Origin: Williamsia muralis NBRC 105860
GTDB taxonomy: Bacteria; Actinomycetota; Actinomycetes; Mycobacteriales; Mycobacteriaceae
Reading direction: 5' to 3'
Assembly: GCF_001598915.1 (NCBI RefSeq)
Contig: NZ_BDAP01000003.1
Location: forward strand, 124,001 to 188,000
DNA: 64,000 bases
The position numbers and the translations under genes are program-made. Positions 20,025-30,142 of this stretch are shown piece by piece (the first letter of the stretch is position 1; each line of letters opens with the position of its first letter). The notes below the pieces were generated by a model, which saw only the letters and a list, made by a program, of their open reading frames with translations, did no database searches and had not been told where the DNA came from.

Positions 20025-21051
20025 GGATGACACCTCGTATCCGGTCGTTGTTGCTCGAAAGCCAGTGGTCGAGTTCGGAGTAGGCGGTGTCGCGTACCCC
20101 CGTGCGCGACAGGAAGACGTCGTGGCGGGCGCCCTCGACGGGCACGACGCTCACCCGGCCACCGAGGCAACCCGACCACTTGGCGATCTGACGGACGTCG
20201 AGAACTCCGTCTGCCGAGTCGATGTCTGCGACACTGCCGTCGGCCTCGGGCCCGCTGAGGGTCGTCTCGGTCGAATGCAGCACCAGCGAGGGAACGCCGA
20301 TGTCGAGTCCTCGGTGCAACCTGGCCTGTCCCTGACGTACCGCGCTGAGGAAACCGAACGTGACCGGATAACCCTGTAAGGGTTTGTAATTGAGGTCGTA
20401 CTCCCACTCGCCGTGCACGCTGTGGTGCAGACTCTCGCCGTAGGCACCGGAGATGTTGCGGGGTATGGCAGCCAGTGGGCGTACCCGGGCGACGCCGTTG
20501 ATCAGCGCGGTCCCGGCCGTGCGCAGGATCGGTGCGCCTTGCAGGTCGAACCACGGCGAGTTCAGCACCAGCCCGCGTGGGCGTGCCGAAACCAGGGGAT
20601 CAAGCTCCCGCGGCCTGTCGAGTGCTCGCAGCCGATCGAGCCACAGAGCGGTGATCAGGCCGCCCGTGGAGTGCGCGGCCACCAGGAGCGGAACCCCGTC
20701 GGTGCCGGCGTTGATCTCCGCGACGGCGAGGTCGAGCTCGAAGTCGTAGGCGGCCAGGTCGGTGATGTGATGAGGTGTCTGCCCCGGTCGTTGCGAACGT
20801 CCGCACTTGCGCAGATCCAACGCGTAGAAGGCATACCCGCGCTGAGCGAAGAACTCGGCGAGCGGTCGTTGGAAGAAGTAGTCGGTGAAGCCGTGGACGT
20901 ACAGCACCGCGCCGGTCACCGGACCGGTCGGTTCGTGGCGGACGAGGGTGGCGGTTATCTCACCTTCACCGTCGGGGTCGATGCCGAGGTCGAAGGTCGA
21001 TGTCGAGAAGTCGGGGCCGAGTACATCGGGCTGCCAGCGGGAAGGGGCCAC
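20017..21051 (-). CDS. Lysophospholipase-like alpha/beta hydrolase (Rv2854-like)
   Basis: A 344-residue serine hydrolase of the monoacylglycerol-lipase/lysophospholipase type. [10 protein letters not shown] near residue 50, the nucleophile elbow A-A-H-S-T-G-G, and the C-terminal G-A-R-H-D-V-F-L carrying the catalytic His. The same gene pair (hydrolase then mtr) occurs at Rv2854-Rv2855. It overlaps mtr by 8 bp, so the two are co-transcribed, though no biochemical link is known. Confidence 0.85.
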   Translation of the reverse strand: MAPSRWQPDVLGPDFSTSTFDLGIDPDGEGEITATLVRHEPTGPVTGAVLYVHGFTDYFFQRPLAEFFAQRGYAFYALDLRKCGRSQRPGQTPHHITDLAAYDFELDLAVAEINAGTDGVPLLVAAHSTGGLITALWLDRLRALDRPRELDPLVSARPRGLVLNSPWFDLQGAPILRTAGTALINGVARVRPLAAIPRNISGAYGESLHHSVHGEWEYDLNYKPLQGYPVTFGFLSAVRQGQARLHRGLDIGVPSLVLHSTETTLSGPEADGSVADIDSADGVLDVRQIAKWSGCLGGRVSVVPVEGARHDVFLSRTGVRDTAYSELDHWLSSNNDRIRGVIHG

Positions 21052-21188
21052 AATCGTTCACTGTAGATGTGCGCGCCGCCACGGGGAGTGTGCCCGAGGC
21101 AACTGCCGACCGCGTTGCAATGACCGCACCCGCATGAGAGACAATGGAACACATCCGAAAGTTCGCCGAATCAGGAAGTTGAGCCGGA

Positions 21189-22742
21189 GTGTCTGAGTCA
21201 GCAAACCCGCGCGACGGCGGAGTCATCACAACCGACATCGTGCTGGTGGGCGCAGGAATCATGAGCGCCACGCTGGGCGCGTTGATCCACCGGCTGCAGC
21301 CGGACTGGTCGATCAGTGTGTTCGAGCGCCTCGACGCGGCGGCCGCCGAGAGCAGCGATCCGTGGAACAACGCCGGTACCGGTCACTCCGCGCTCTGTGA
21401 ATTGAATTACACGCCGCAGACAGCTGACGGCGACGTCGACATCACCAAGGCTCTGCACATCAACGAGCAGTTCCAGGTCTCGCGCCAGTTCTGGGCGAAC
21501 TCGGTGGAATCAGGTGTGCTGCGGCGCCCCGAGGAGTTCATCAACCCGATCCCGCACGTGAGCTTCGTGCACGGTGAATCGAACATCGACTACTTGCGTA
21601 AGCGGTACGACAAGCTGGCGGGCGAGACCCTGTTCAAGGGGATGGAGTACATCACCGACCCCGTGGAGTTCACCAAACGTCTGCCGCTGATGTCGGCAGG
21701 CCGCGACTTCGCGGATCCGGTAGCACTCAACTGGTTCGACGGCGGAACCGACGTGGACTTCGGCGCTCTCACCCAGCAGTTGCTCGGCTACATCGGCCAC
21801 GCCGGCACGGTGAACTTCGGGCACGCGGTCACGAACCTGAAAAAGCAATCCGACGGCACCTGGATCCTGAAGGTCAAGAACCTCCGGACCAAGGAAACCA
21901 GCACGGTCAAAGCAGGTTTCGTCTTCATCGGTGCGGGCGGCGGCGCCCTGCATCTGCTGCAGAAGTCGGGAATCAAGGAAGCCAAGGGATTCGGCGGCTT
22001 CCCCGTGAGCGGCGCGTTCTTCCGCTGCACCAACCCCGATCTGATCGACGACCACGGCGCGAAGGTGTATGGCAAGGCAGCTGTCGGTGCGCCACCGATG
22101 TCGGTGCCCCACCTCGACACCCGCGTGATCAACGGCAAGGCAGGACTGCTCTTCGGACCGTATGCCGGGTGGTCGCCCAAGTTCCTCAAGGAGGGCAAGA
22201 TCACCGATCTGCCCGCCTCGATCAAACCGGGCAACCTCCTACCGATGATGTCGATCGCGCCGAAGGAGTTCGGCCTGCTGAAGTACCTGATCAGCGAGCT
22301 CGCCGCCGGACCGGCGGATCGGGTCGAGACGTTGGCGGAGTTCGTGCCGAGGGCGCAGGGCGAAGACTGGGAGCTCATCGTCGCCGGCCAGCGCGTGCAG
22401 GTCATCCGCAAGCAGGGGCGCGGCGGTGTGCTCGAGTTCGGGACCGCGGTCATCGCGGCCGAGGACGGCAGCATCGCAGGCTTGCTGGGCGCGTCGCCCG
22501 GTGCGTCCACCGCCGTCCCGGCGATGCTCGATGTCTTGCAGCGTTGCTTCCCGAAGCACTACGAGGCGTGGCAGCCGCAGCTGTCCGACATGATCCCTTC
22601 GCTGGGCCACAAACTGAATGACAATCCCCGTCTCTTCGAGCAGATCTGGGACCACACGTCCAAGGTTCTCGGACTGCAGAACACGGTCGAGACGACGCCG
22701 AATGAGCGTGGCGCTCATCTGGCGACACCGAGCACCGTGTGA
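21189..22742 (+). CDS. mqo: Malate:quinone oxidoreductase
   Basis: Membrane-associated FAD enzyme oxidising malate to oxaloacetate and feeding electrons to the quinone pool. 517 residues from a GTG start. Signature segments: [11 protein letters not shown] at the N-terminus, [31 protein letters not shown] and [12 protein letters not shown]. It is divergent from the hydrolase-mtr pair and followed 13 bp later by a GNAT gene. Confidence 0.96.
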   Translation: MSESANPRDGGVITTDIVLVGAGIMSATLGALIHRLQPDWSISVFERLDAAAAESSDPWNNAGTGHSALCELNYTPQTADGDVDITKALHINEQFQVSRQFWANSVESGVLRRPEEFINPIPHVSFVHGESNIDYLRKRYDKLAGETLFKGMEYITDPVEFTKRLPLMSAGRDFADPVALNWFDGGTDVDFGALTQQLLGYIGHAGTVNFGHAVTNLKKQSDGTWILKVKNLRTKETSTVKAGFVFIGAGGGALHLLQKSGIKEAKGFGGFPVSGAFFRCTNPDLIDDHGAKVYGKAAVGAPPMSVPHLDTRVINGKAGLLFGPYAGWSPKFLKEGKITDLPASIKPGNLLPMMSIAPKEFGLLKYLISELAAGPADRVETLAEFVPRAQGEDWELIVAGQRVQVIRKQGRGGVLEFGTAVIAAEDGSIAGLLGASPGASTAVPAMLDVLQRCFPKHYEAWQPQLSDMIPSLGHKLNDNPRLFEQIWDHTSKVLGLQNTVETTPNERGAHLATPSTV

Positions 22743-22755
22743 TAGGCACTTGCAT

Positions 22756-23214
22756 ATGACCGCCACCGCGAGCCTGCACCGCAGCTGGGCCCAAGACATC
22801 GAGATGTCGACCCTCTACAAGATCCTGCAGCTGCGAGTGGAGGTGTTCGTCGTCGAGCAGTCGTGCCCGTATCTCGACCTCGACGGGCGCGACCTCGATC
22901 CGGACACGAGGCATCTGTGGCTCGAAGAAGACGGCGAGATCATCAGCACCCTGCGACTGCTCGAAGAGCACGAAGGCGGCAAGTCCTACCGGATCGGCCG
23001 CCTGTGCACCGACCGCGCGCACCGAGGTCAGGGCCACACAACCCGGCTGCTGCAGACGGCTCTGGCAGACGTCGGTTCGGACCTCTGCCGCATTCATGCG
23101 CAGACCTACCTCATCGACATGTACGCCAAGCACGGTTTCGTCGTCGACGGCGAGGAGCATCTGCTCGACGGCGTCCCACATGTGCCGATGGTTCGTGGCG
23201 GCGGACATCGCTGA
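22756..23214 (+). CDS. GNAT acetyltransferase (ElaA/Rv2851c-like)
   Basis: A 152-residue GNAT domain. The opening [20 protein letters not shown] and Y-x-D-L-D-G-R-D are typical of the ElaA group, as is [15 protein letters not shown] for acetyl-CoA binding. Substrate unknown. ATG at 22756 is the natural start. It lies between mqo and the chelatase gene as in M. tuberculosis and is separated from the latter by 4 bp. Confidence 0.85.
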   Translation: MTATASLHRSWAQDIEMSTLYKILQLRVEVFVVEQSCPYLDLDGRDLDPDTRHLWLEEDGEIISTLRLLEEHEGGKSYRIGRLCTDRAHRGQGHTTRLLQTALADVGSDLCRIHAQTYLIDMYAKHGFVVDGEEHLLDGVPHVPMVRGGGHR

Positions 23215-23218
23215 CGGT

Positions 23219-25165
23219 GTGAAGGATCCGCTCTCCCGAGAAACAGCCTCAGGCGGGGGCCCTGGGCACGACAGCAATGCCGGGCTGGACCTCCCCTTTC
23301 CGTTCAGTGCTGTTGTCGGACAAGAACAGCTCAAGCTGGCGCTCATCCTCGCCGCCATCGCGCCGTCGATCGGTGGCGTGCTGATCCGGGGCGAAAAGGG
23401 CACGGCCAAGACCACCGTGGTCAGAGCGCTCGGTCCGCTGCTGCCTGCTCGCGACGACACCGGGGCATCGGTGGTGGAATTGCCGATCGGTGCCACCGAG
23501 GATCGGGTGGTCGGTTCACTCGACCTGCAGAAGATCCTGTCCGAGGGTGAAAAAGCCTTCACGCCAGGGCTGTTGGCAAACGCCGACGGGGGAGTGCTCT
23601 ACATCGACGAGGTCAACCTGCTCGCCGACCACCTCGTCGACGTGCTGCTGGACGCAGCGGCGACGGGCCGGGTGGTCATCGAGCGTGACGGCGTCTCGCA
23701 CACGCAAGCGGCCCGTTTTGTCCTCGTGGGGACGATGAACCCCGAAGAGGGTGAGCTCCGCCCGCAGCTGCTGGATCGATTCGGTCTGGCGGTGGATGTG
23801 GCCGCACCGCAGGAGATCGCGACGCGCGTCCAGGTGATGGAACGCCGACTTGCGTATGAAGACGACCCGGCAGGTTTCGCGGCACAGTTCACCGACCAGG
23901 ACGCCGAGGTCGCCGCAGCCATCGCGCGGGCACGCTCGGTGCTCGGATCGGTACGGCTGCCGCCGGCCCAACTCCGACGCATCGCGGCGATCTGCATGGA
24001 GCTCCAGGTGGACGGTCTGCGCGGTGATCTCGTGGTCGCCCGTGCGGCCCGGGCCCACGCCGCATGGCGTGGATCCGACCTTGTCGAGGACATCGACGTC
24101 CGACGTGCGGTGGAACTCGCCTTGCCACACCGACGTCGACGCGACCCGTTTGATGAGCCCGGTCTCACCGAGGACCAACTCGACGACGCCCTGCAGAAGG
24201 CGGACGAACAGTCGCACGAGCCGGACAGTCAGAACTCGGAAGAACAAGCGCCCGGGCCAGAGCCCGAGCCGCCGCCCGGCGATCCGGCGGACACCGACCC
24301 CGATCCCGACCCTGACGACCCCGGTCCGGACGGCCCGAAGGGGGGAGCGACGCCGCCGAGCGGCGGATTCTCGCCGACCCGTGCGTCGGGCAAGGTCAAA
24401 CCGATCAGTGCCGTGGGTGTCGGCGCCGGGGAGCCGGGTCGACGTTCGCAATCGCTGAGCGTACGGGGGCAGGCAGTTCGAGCGGTCACCGAAGGCGGAA
24501 GTGGCGTGCACCTGATCGGCACGGTTCTGGCCGCTGCGGAAGGCCACCTCGAGCGGGGCAACACGCGACTTCAGGTACTACCGCAAGACGTCCGGGGTGC
24601 GTTGCGCCGCGGCAAAGAAGGCAACTTGGTGGTCTTTGTCCTCGACCTGTCGGGATCGATGGCGGCCCGTAAGCGGCTGGACGCAGTGTCTGGTGCCGTG
24701 GTGTCCATGCTGCGCGATTCGTACCAGCGACGTGATCGTGTCGCCGTGGTGACGGTGCGCGGTGACGGCGCAGAGGTCGCGGTTCCGCCGACCCGGTCCG
24801 TGGACGCCGCGGTACGGAGGCTGACCGGTCTGCGCACCGGCGGACGCACGCCGCTGGCCGAAGGCCTGCTCACGGCCCGCGAGGTGATCCGCCGGAACGC
24901 ATTCAAAGAGCCTCATCGACGCCCGCTGGTGGTGGTGCTCACCGATGGCCGGGCGACAGCCGGAGCGGGCGCCTTGCCCAGGGCCGCGGCGGCGGCCGAC
25001 CGGCTCCGTCGCGACGGGACCACATCCATCGTGATCGACTGTGAGCACGGCATGATCCGTCTCGGGCTTGCGGCGACGCTCGCCCACGGCCTCGGTGGTC
25101 AGTGCGTGCAACTCGCCGACCTCACCGCCGGTGGTGTCGCGGGCGTCATCCGCGCGGCTGCTTGA
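23219..25165 (+). CDS. Fused AAA/VWA metal-chelatase subunit (ChlI-ChlD type)
   Basis: A 648-residue protein combining the two small subunits of a magnesium/cobalt chelatase. AAA+ domain with Walker [10 protein letters not shown] at 58-66, Walker [11 protein letters not shown] and L-L-D-R-F-G-L sensor region. An acidic, proline-rich linker spans about 328-376. The C-terminal von Willebrand A domain has the MIDAS motif D-L-S-G-S at 476-480 and T-D-G-R-A. Position directly before cobO and cobB points to cobalt insertion in cobalamin synthesis with a CobN encoded elsewhere. GTG start 4 bp after the GNAT gene; longer versions overlap that gene in another frame. Confidence 0.87.
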   Translation: MKDPLSRETASGGGPGHDSNAGLDLPFPFSAVVGQEQLKLALILAAIAPSIGGVLIRGEKGTAKTTVVRALGPLLPARDDTGASVVELPIGATEDRVVGSLDLQKILSEGEKAFTPGLLANADGGVLYIDEVNLLADHLVDVLLDAAATGRVVIERDGVSHTQAARFVLVGTMNPEEGELRPQLLDRFGLAVDVAAPQEIATRVQVMERRLAYEDDPAGFAAQFTDQDAEVAAAIARARSVLGSVRLPPAQLRRIAAICMELQVDGLRGDLVVARAARAHAAWRGSDLVEDIDVRRAVELALPHRRRRDPFDEPGLTEDQLDDALQKADEQSHEPDSQNSEEQAPGPEPEPPPGDPADTDPDPDPDDPGPDGPKGGATPPSGGFSPTRASGKVKPISAVGVGAGEPGRRSQSLSVRGQAVRAVTEGGSGVHLIGTVLAAAEGHLERGNTRLQVLPQDVRGALRRGKEGNLVVFVLDLSGSMAARKRLDAVSGAVVSMLRDSYQRRDRVAVVTVRGDGAEVAVPPTRSVDAAVRRLTGLRTGGRTPLAEGLLTAREVIRRNAFKEPHRRPLVVVLTDGRATAGAGALPRAAAAADRLRRDGTTSIVIDCEHGMIRLGLAATLAHGLGGQCVQLADLTAGGVAGVIRAAA

Positions 25166-25223
25166 GCACGGATGTGTAGTCGCCGAGACACTCACAGACC
25201 ACCACACCGAGAGAGGTAGAGCT

Positions 25224-25838
25224 GTGCCACAGGGAGTTCCATCGGTCATCCCCGACGACGGTCTGACCACCCGAGCGCGCCGTAACCTGCCGGTGCTGGC
25301 TGTTCACACTGGTGACGGCAAGGGCAAGTCCACAGCAGCATTCGGGATGGCCATGCGTGCCTGGAATGCCGGCCTCGACATCGGCGTGTTCCAGTTCGTC
25401 AAGAGTGCGAAGTGGAAGGTCGGCGAAGAGTCCGCACTGACTGCGCTCGGTGAGCTGCACGCCCAGACAGGCCAGGGTGGTCCGGTGCAGTGGCACAAGA
25501 TGGGCGAGGGCTGGTCGTGGATCCGCCACTCGGGCAAGGAGTCCGACCACGCCGAGCAGGCTGCCCAGGGGTGGCTCGAGATCCGGCGCCGCATCCTCGA
25601 GAGGACCCACGAGTTCTATGTCCTCGACGAGTTCACCTATCCACTCAACTGGGGGTGGGTGGACGTCGACGACGTCATCGAGGTGCTGAGGTCCCGGGAA
25701 GGCAAGCAGCACGTGGTGATCACCGGTCGTCGCGCTCCGGCCGCGCTGGTCGACGCCGCCGACCTCGTCACGGAGATGGTCAAGACCAGACACCCGATGG
25801 ATGCCGGCCGTAAGGGTCAGAAGGGGATCGAATGGTGA
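25224..25838 (+). CDS. cobO: Cob(I)yrinic acid a,c-diamide adenosyltransferase
   Basis: Adds the 5'-deoxyadenosyl group to cobalt in corrinoids. 204 residues from the GTG at 25224 with AGAGG upstream. The P-loop G-D-G-K-G-K-S-T is at 30-37; V-F-Q-F-V-K, F-Y-V-L-D-E-F-T-Y-P-L-N-W-G and the V-I-T-G-R-R-A-P segment are diagnostic of the CobA/CobO family. Its stop overlaps the cobB start (ATG at 25832). Confidence 0.96.
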   Translation: MPQGVPSVIPDDGLTTRARRNLPVLAVHTGDGKGKSTAAFGMAMRAWNAGLDIGVFQFVKSAKWKVGEESALTALGELHAQTGQGGPVQWHKMGEGWSWIRHSGKESDHAEQAAQGWLEIRRRILERTHEFYVLDEFTYPLNWGWVDVDDVIEVLRSREGKQHVVITGRRAPAALVDAADLVTEMVKTRHPMDAGRKGQKGIEW

Positions 25839-27241
25839 CGGCTCCACCGGCACTCGTCATCGCCGCTCCGGCATCCGGTAGCGGTAAGACCACTGTCACA
25901 ACGGGTTTGATCGGCGCTCTGGCCCGGGCCGGACACCGTGTGGCGCCCTTCAAGGTCGGCCCCGACTACATCGACCCCGGTTACCACGGACTGGCGGCGG
26001 GCCGGCCGGGCCGCAATCTCGACCCCGTGCTCGTCGGCGAGGACCGCATCGGTCCGCTGTATCGGGCCGGATCCGCTGGCTGCGACATCGCCGTCGTCGA
26101 AGGCGTCATGGGGTTGTTCGATGGCCGCATCACCGAAGACCACATGCCGGCGATCGCGCCCGGATCCACCGCTCAGGTCGCATCTCTACTCGGTGCGCCG
26201 GTGGTATTGGTGATCGACGCATCCGGACACAGTCAGAGTCTCGCCGCGATCCTCCACGGGTTCGTCAGCTTCGATCCAGGCATCGACATCCGGGGTGTGA
26301 TCCTCAACCGGGTGGGTTCCCCCCGTCACGAATTCGTGCTTCGCCAGGCCTGTGCCCGCGCCGGGCTCGAGGTGTTCGGCGCCGTTCCCCGCAATGCGAA
26401 AATGGCCGTGCCCTCGCGCCACCTGGGCTTGATACCCGCTGCCGAACGCGGGCCCGAAGCGGTCGCGGCGATCGATGCCATGACCGAATTGATCGGCGGC
26501 GCAGTCGATCTGGCCGCCCTCGTCGCCGCTGCCGACATCGGCGCGGGTGCCGTCGGCCCGATGTGGTCACCGGAATCGGAGGTCGGGGTCGACGAATCTG
26601 TGTCAGGCGACAGCAGGCCGGTCATCGCGCTCGCGTCCGGTGCGGCCTTCACATTCGGGTACGCCGAACACTCCGAGCTCCTGGCCGCCGCCGGCGCGTC
26701 GGTGGTGCCGTTCGACCCCCTCACCGACCTGTTACCCGATGGGTGCTCGGGTGTTGTCATCGGTGGTGGATTCCCCGAGGAACATGCCGCCGCGCTTGCC
26801 GCCAACCGGCGGCTGCTGACCCAGCTGCGCACAGTCGCACGTTCCGGGATCCCCATCCACGCCGAATGCGCGGGACTGCTGTACCTGGCCCAGAGCCTTG
26901 ATGATCATGTGATGGCCGGGGTGCTCCCGTTGCGCGGAACCTTCGGCAAGACACTGACACTCGGCTACCGGGACGCCGTCGCCCTGACGGACTCGGTGCT
27001 GTTCGATGCCGGTTCCCGGATGCGGGGGCACGAGTTCCACCGCACCACCATCACGGCTCTCGACGGCTCGAAGCCGAGCGCCTGGGGGTGGCGGCGCGAT
27101 GGGGTGGCCCACATCGAGGGTTGGGTACAGGGCAACGTGCACGCGTCGTATCTACACACTCATCCGGCAGGTAGGCCGGAGGTCGTCGCGCGCCTGGTGC
27201 GGGCGGCGAGAACCGCGTTCGACAGCGTTTCGCAGTACTGA
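25832..27241 (+). CDS. cobB: Cobyrinic/hydrogenobyrinic acid a,c-diamide synthase
   Basis: ATP- and glutamine-dependent amidation of the a and c carboxylates of (hydrogeno)cobyrinic acid. 469 residues. N-terminal P-loop A-S-G-S-G-K-T-T at 14-21, K-V-G-P-D-Y-I-D-P and V-E-G-V-M-G-L-F-D-G. C-terminal amidotransferase with the nucleophile Cys in H-A-E-C-A-G-L. Start overlaps cobO by 7 bp. Confidence 0.96.
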   Translation: MVTAPPALVIAAPASGSGKTTVTTGLIGALARAGHRVAPFKVGPDYIDPGYHGLAAGRPGRNLDPVLVGEDRIGPLYRAGSAGCDIAVVEGVMGLFDGRITEDHMPAIAPGSTAQVASLLGAPVVLVIDASGHSQSLAAILHGFVSFDPGIDIRGVILNRVGSPRHEFVLRQACARAGLEVFGAVPRNAKMAVPSRHLGLIPAAERGPEAVAAIDAMTELIGGAVDLAALVAAADIGAGAVGPMWSPESEVGVDESVSGDSRPVIALASGAAFTFGYAEHSELLAAAGASVVPFDPLTDLLPDGCSGVVIGGGFPEEHAAALAANRRLLTQLRTVARSGIPIHAECAGLLYLAQSLDDHVMAGVLPLRGTFGKTLTLGYRDAVALTDSVLFDAGSRMRGHEFHRTTITALDGSKPSAWGWRRDGVAHIEGWVQGNVHASYLHTHPAGRPEVVARLVRAARTAFDSVSQY

Positions 27242-27301
27242 CGAGCGCGACGCCCTAGGTGCCGACCGTGCACACGAAGTGCGCTGGGTACGGTTTATCG
27301 C

Positions 27302-28573
27302 ATGTCGGACAAGGAACTCGAAGGCCAGCAGGCCGATCACTACCTGGTGGGGCTCAGTTTGTCCGGACGTCGGGTGGTGATCATCGGTGCGGGTTCGGTG
27401 GTGCAGAGACGATTGGGCACCCTCGCCCACAGCGGCGCGGACATCCACGTCATCGCCCCAGAGGCGACCCCGACCGTCGAATCGTTCCCGGGCATCACGT
27501 TGTCGCTGAGGGAATACCGCGACGGCGATCTCGCAGATGCCTGGTATGCGCTCGCGTGCACCGACGATCCCGAGGTCAACGCCGCGGTGGTGGCTGAAGC
27601 CGAATCACGGCGCATCTTCTGTGTTCGCGCCGACGATGCGCGGCACGGTACCGCCGTGACCCCTGCGTCGTTGCGGCACGACCACCTGAGCATCGGAGTG
27701 CTGGCCGGTGGGGACCATCGACGGTCTGCCGCGGTCAGGACAGCGATCGGTCAGGCGCTGGGCGGCGGCGAGTTGGGCGCTGCCGGTCTGGAGGCGGCTG
27801 CGCACGGTTCACAGCCACCCGGTGTCGCGCTCGTCGGAGGTGGTCCTGGTGACCCGGATCTGATCACGGTGCGTGGTCGGCGGTTGCTCGCCGCTGCCGA
27901 TGTGGTCGTCGCCGATCGCCTCGCGCCGCCGGCGCTGCTCGCCGAGCTGGGACCGCACGTGGAGATCATCGATGCCGCGAAGGTCCCCTACGGACGGGCT
28001 ATGAAGCAGGAGTCGATCAACGAGGTACTCATCGACCGCGCCAAGGCAGGCAAGTTCGTGGTCCGCTTCAAGGGCGGGGATCCGTACGTGTACGGCCGGG
28101 GATTCGAAGAACTCGCGGCATGTGTGGCCGCGGGAGTGCCGGTGACGGTGGTCCCCGGGATCACCAGCGCCATCGCCGGTCCGTCGGCCGCCGGCATCCC
28201 GGTGACGCACCGGGGGATGACCCACGAGGTGGTGGTGGTCTCCGGGCACATCCCGCCCGATCATCCCGACTCCCTCGTCGAATGGCCTGCGCTGGCGAAG
28301 ATGCGCGGCACCATCGTGCTGATGATGGCCGTCGAGCGACTCGACGTGTTCACCGCGGCGCTGCTGAAAGGCGGGCGGGACGAGGCGACCCCCGTCGCGA
28401 TCATCGAGAACGCCACACTCAGCAGCCAGCGGGTCGTGCGCTCGACGCTTGCCGCGGCGGCCGCGGACGCACGCTCCCAGAACGTTCGCCCACCCGCGAT
28501 CGTGGTGATCGGTCCGGTCGCCGGGTTCGACGCGGAAACCGGCAGCACCGGGACTCCCGCGACCGGACCGTGA
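27302..28573 (+). CDS. cysG: Fused precorrin-2 dehydrogenase / uroporphyrinogen-III C-methyltransferase
   Basis: Methylates uroporphyrinogen III twice and oxidises precorrin-2, feeding cobalamin and siroheme synthesis. 423 residues. N-terminal NAD-binding region V-V-I-I-G-A-G-S-V-V-Q-R-R-L at 25-38. C-terminal SUMT domain from about 178: V-A-L-V-G-G-G-P-G-D-P-D-L-I-T, V-V-A-D-R-L, R-F-K-G-G-D-P-Y-V-Y-G-R-G, P-V-T-H-R-G. I see no chelatase-only C-terminal extension. It follows cobB by 60 bp. Confidence 0.94.
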   Translation: MSDKELEGQQADHYLVGLSLSGRRVVIIGAGSVVQRRLGTLAHSGADIHVIAPEATPTVESFPGITLSLREYRDGDLADAWYALACTDDPEVNAAVVAEAESRRIFCVRADDARHGTAVTPASLRHDHLSIGVLAGGDHRRSAAVRTAIGQALGGGELGAAGLEAAAHGSQPPGVALVGGGPGDPDLITVRGRRLLAAADVVVADRLAPPALLAELGPHVEIIDAAKVPYGRAMKQESINEVLIDRAKAGKFVVRFKGGDPYVYGRGFEELAACVAAGVPVTVVPGITSAIAGPSAAGIPVTHRGMTHEVVVVSGHIPPDHPDSLVEWPALAKMRGTIVLMMAVERLDVFTAALLKGGRDEATPVAIIENATLSSQRVVRSTLAAAAADARSQNVRPPAIVVIGPVAGFDAETGSTGTPATGP

Positions 28574-28615
28574 CAAGCTTGATTGTGAAATGGCGACCAG
28601 GCGGCGGTACCGTCG

Positions 28616-30127
28616 ATGCCCATGACCTCATCGACACGCATGTCTGCTGACGTCGGACAGACCCGCGTGTGGGGCCCGCAGATCGTCGTGCTGGGCGGTA
28701 TGCAGCTGCTCGTGGTGCTCGACGGCACGGTAGCCGCACTGGCTCTGCCCCGCATACAGACAGCGTTGGAGCTCTCCGACAGCGCCGGAGCATGGATCAT
28801 CACCGCGTACGTGCTCGCGTTCGGTGGTCTGATGCTGCTCGGCGGAAGGCTCGGCGACACCTTCGGACGCAAGAGGATGTTCGTCGGGGGCGTGGCGGCC
28901 TTCACCGTCACCTCCCTGCTCTGCGGACTCGCCTGGGATCCGTTCAGCCTGATCATCGGGCGCGGGCTGCAAGGCGCTTCGGCAGCGGTGGCCGCGCCCA
29001 CCGCAATGGCCCTGGTGGCAACCACATTCGCGCCGGGCAAACCCCGCAACCAGGCATTTGCGGTCTACGCCGCGATGACCGGGATCGGCTCGGTGGCAGG
29101 TCTGATCGCAGGAGGCGTGCTCACCGAACTGTCCTGGCGGCTGGTGTTCCTGATCAACGTCCCGATCGGTCTGCTGGTCGCGATAGGCGCCATTTTTGTC
29201 CTCCAGGAGTCACAGGGTGAGCGACTGCCGCTCGACGTCCGGGGTGCCGTACTCGGTACCGCCGGGTGTTCCCTGGTGGTGCTGGCGGTGAACGAAGGAC
29301 CCGGAGGCTGGTTACGTCCGATCGTCGTGGTCCCGCTCATCTTGGGGATCTGTGCGCTGATCGCTTTTGTGATGGTCGAGCGTCATGCCGACAATCCCAT
29401 CCTGCCGTTCAGTCTGTTCGCCAACCACAGCCGCGTCGCAGCGCTGGTCGCGATCCTGCTGGCGGGCGCCATCATCATGTGCATGGCGGTCTTCATCTCG
29501 CTGTACCTGCAGGGCATTCTCAAGTACTCACCGATCCAGAGCGGCATGGCCGTGGTGCCGTTCGCCTTCGGTCTCGGGATCGCGGCGGCCGTCGCATCCA
29601 AACTGGCGTTGCGTTTCCAGCCGCGATGGTTGGTGATCGCCGGCGGTTCGGTGGTGGTCGCGGGCTGCGCCTACGCTGCCGCGATCGCCCGCGATGCGCC
29701 CGCCTACATGCCGCACATCTTCATTCCGGTGATCGTGATCGGCGCCGGCGTGGGTATGGCGGTGATCCCGCTGACGCTGTCTGTGGTCGCCGGAGTGGGG
29801 CCCACCGAGATCGGACCGCTGACCGCGCTAGCGCAGGTGGCCCAGAACCTCGGTGGGGCGATTGCACTGGTTGCGGTCGGGGCGATGGTGACCTCGCGGA
29901 CACTGTCCGAGGGCGGGGTGACCGGCCCGGTGGAAGAGATGGACGTCGGCGAGCTCGATGCGCTCGCAAGCGGTTATGGGCTAGCGTTCGTCTGTTGCGC
30001 CGCGATCGCCGTCCTTGCCGGTGTGGTGGTGATGTTCATGCGTTTCACCCCCGAGGACGTCGCAGAGGGGCAAGCGGCTCAGGAGGCCGCTCACACCGAC
30101 ATCGACCCCAACGAACTGACTGCCTGA
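28616..30127 (+). CDS. efpA: MFS drug efflux transporter, EfpA/DHA2 type
   Basis: A 503-residue, 14-span major facilitator antiporter. Motif A-like G-G-R-L-G-D-T-F-G-R-K-R follows the second span; L-D-G-T-V-A-A-L-A-L-P-R-I and the W-x-V-F-L-I-N-V-P-I-G motif C region place it in the QacA/EfpA group. Rv2846c (EfpA) occupies the same position between cysG and proS in M. tuberculosis, where it is linked to export of lipids and drugs. ATG at 28616; ATGs at 28622 and 28640 are alternatives. The next gene is convergent, 15 bp away. Confidence 0.9.
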   Translation: MPMTSSTRMSADVGQTRVWGPQIVVLGGMQLLVVLDGTVAALALPRIQTALELSDSAGAWIITAYVLAFGGLMLLGGRLGDTFGRKRMFVGGVAAFTVTSLLCGLAWDPFSLIIGRGLQGASAAVAAPTAMALVATTFAPGKPRNQAFAVYAAMTGIGSVAGLIAGGVLTELSWRLVFLINVPIGLLVAIGAIFVLQESQGERLPLDVRGAVLGTAGCSLVVLAVNEGPGGWLRPIVVVPLILGICALIAFVMVERHADNPILPFSLFANHSRVAALVAILLAGAIIMCMAVFISLYLQGILKYSPIQSGMAVVPFAFGLGIAAAVASKLALRFQPRWLVIAGGSVVVAGCAYAAAIARDAPAYMPHIFIPVIVIGAGVGMAVIPLTLSVVAGVGPTEIGPLTALAQVAQNLGGAIALVAVGAMVTSRTLSEGGVTGPVEEMDVGELDALASGYGLAFVCCAAIAVLAGVVVMFMRFTPEDVAEGQAAQEAAHTDIDPNELTA

Positions 30128-30142
30128 CCCTGCGCGCCTCGC

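Noticed and set aside
23096-23218. Upstream extension of the chelatase gene
   Set aside because: It overlaps the GNAT gene in another frame and codes for Ser/Thr-rich shadow sequence.
16161-28573. A cobalamin riboswitch before cobQ or the cobO group
   Set aside because: The gaps are only 26-60 bp and no B12-box-like sequence was seen.
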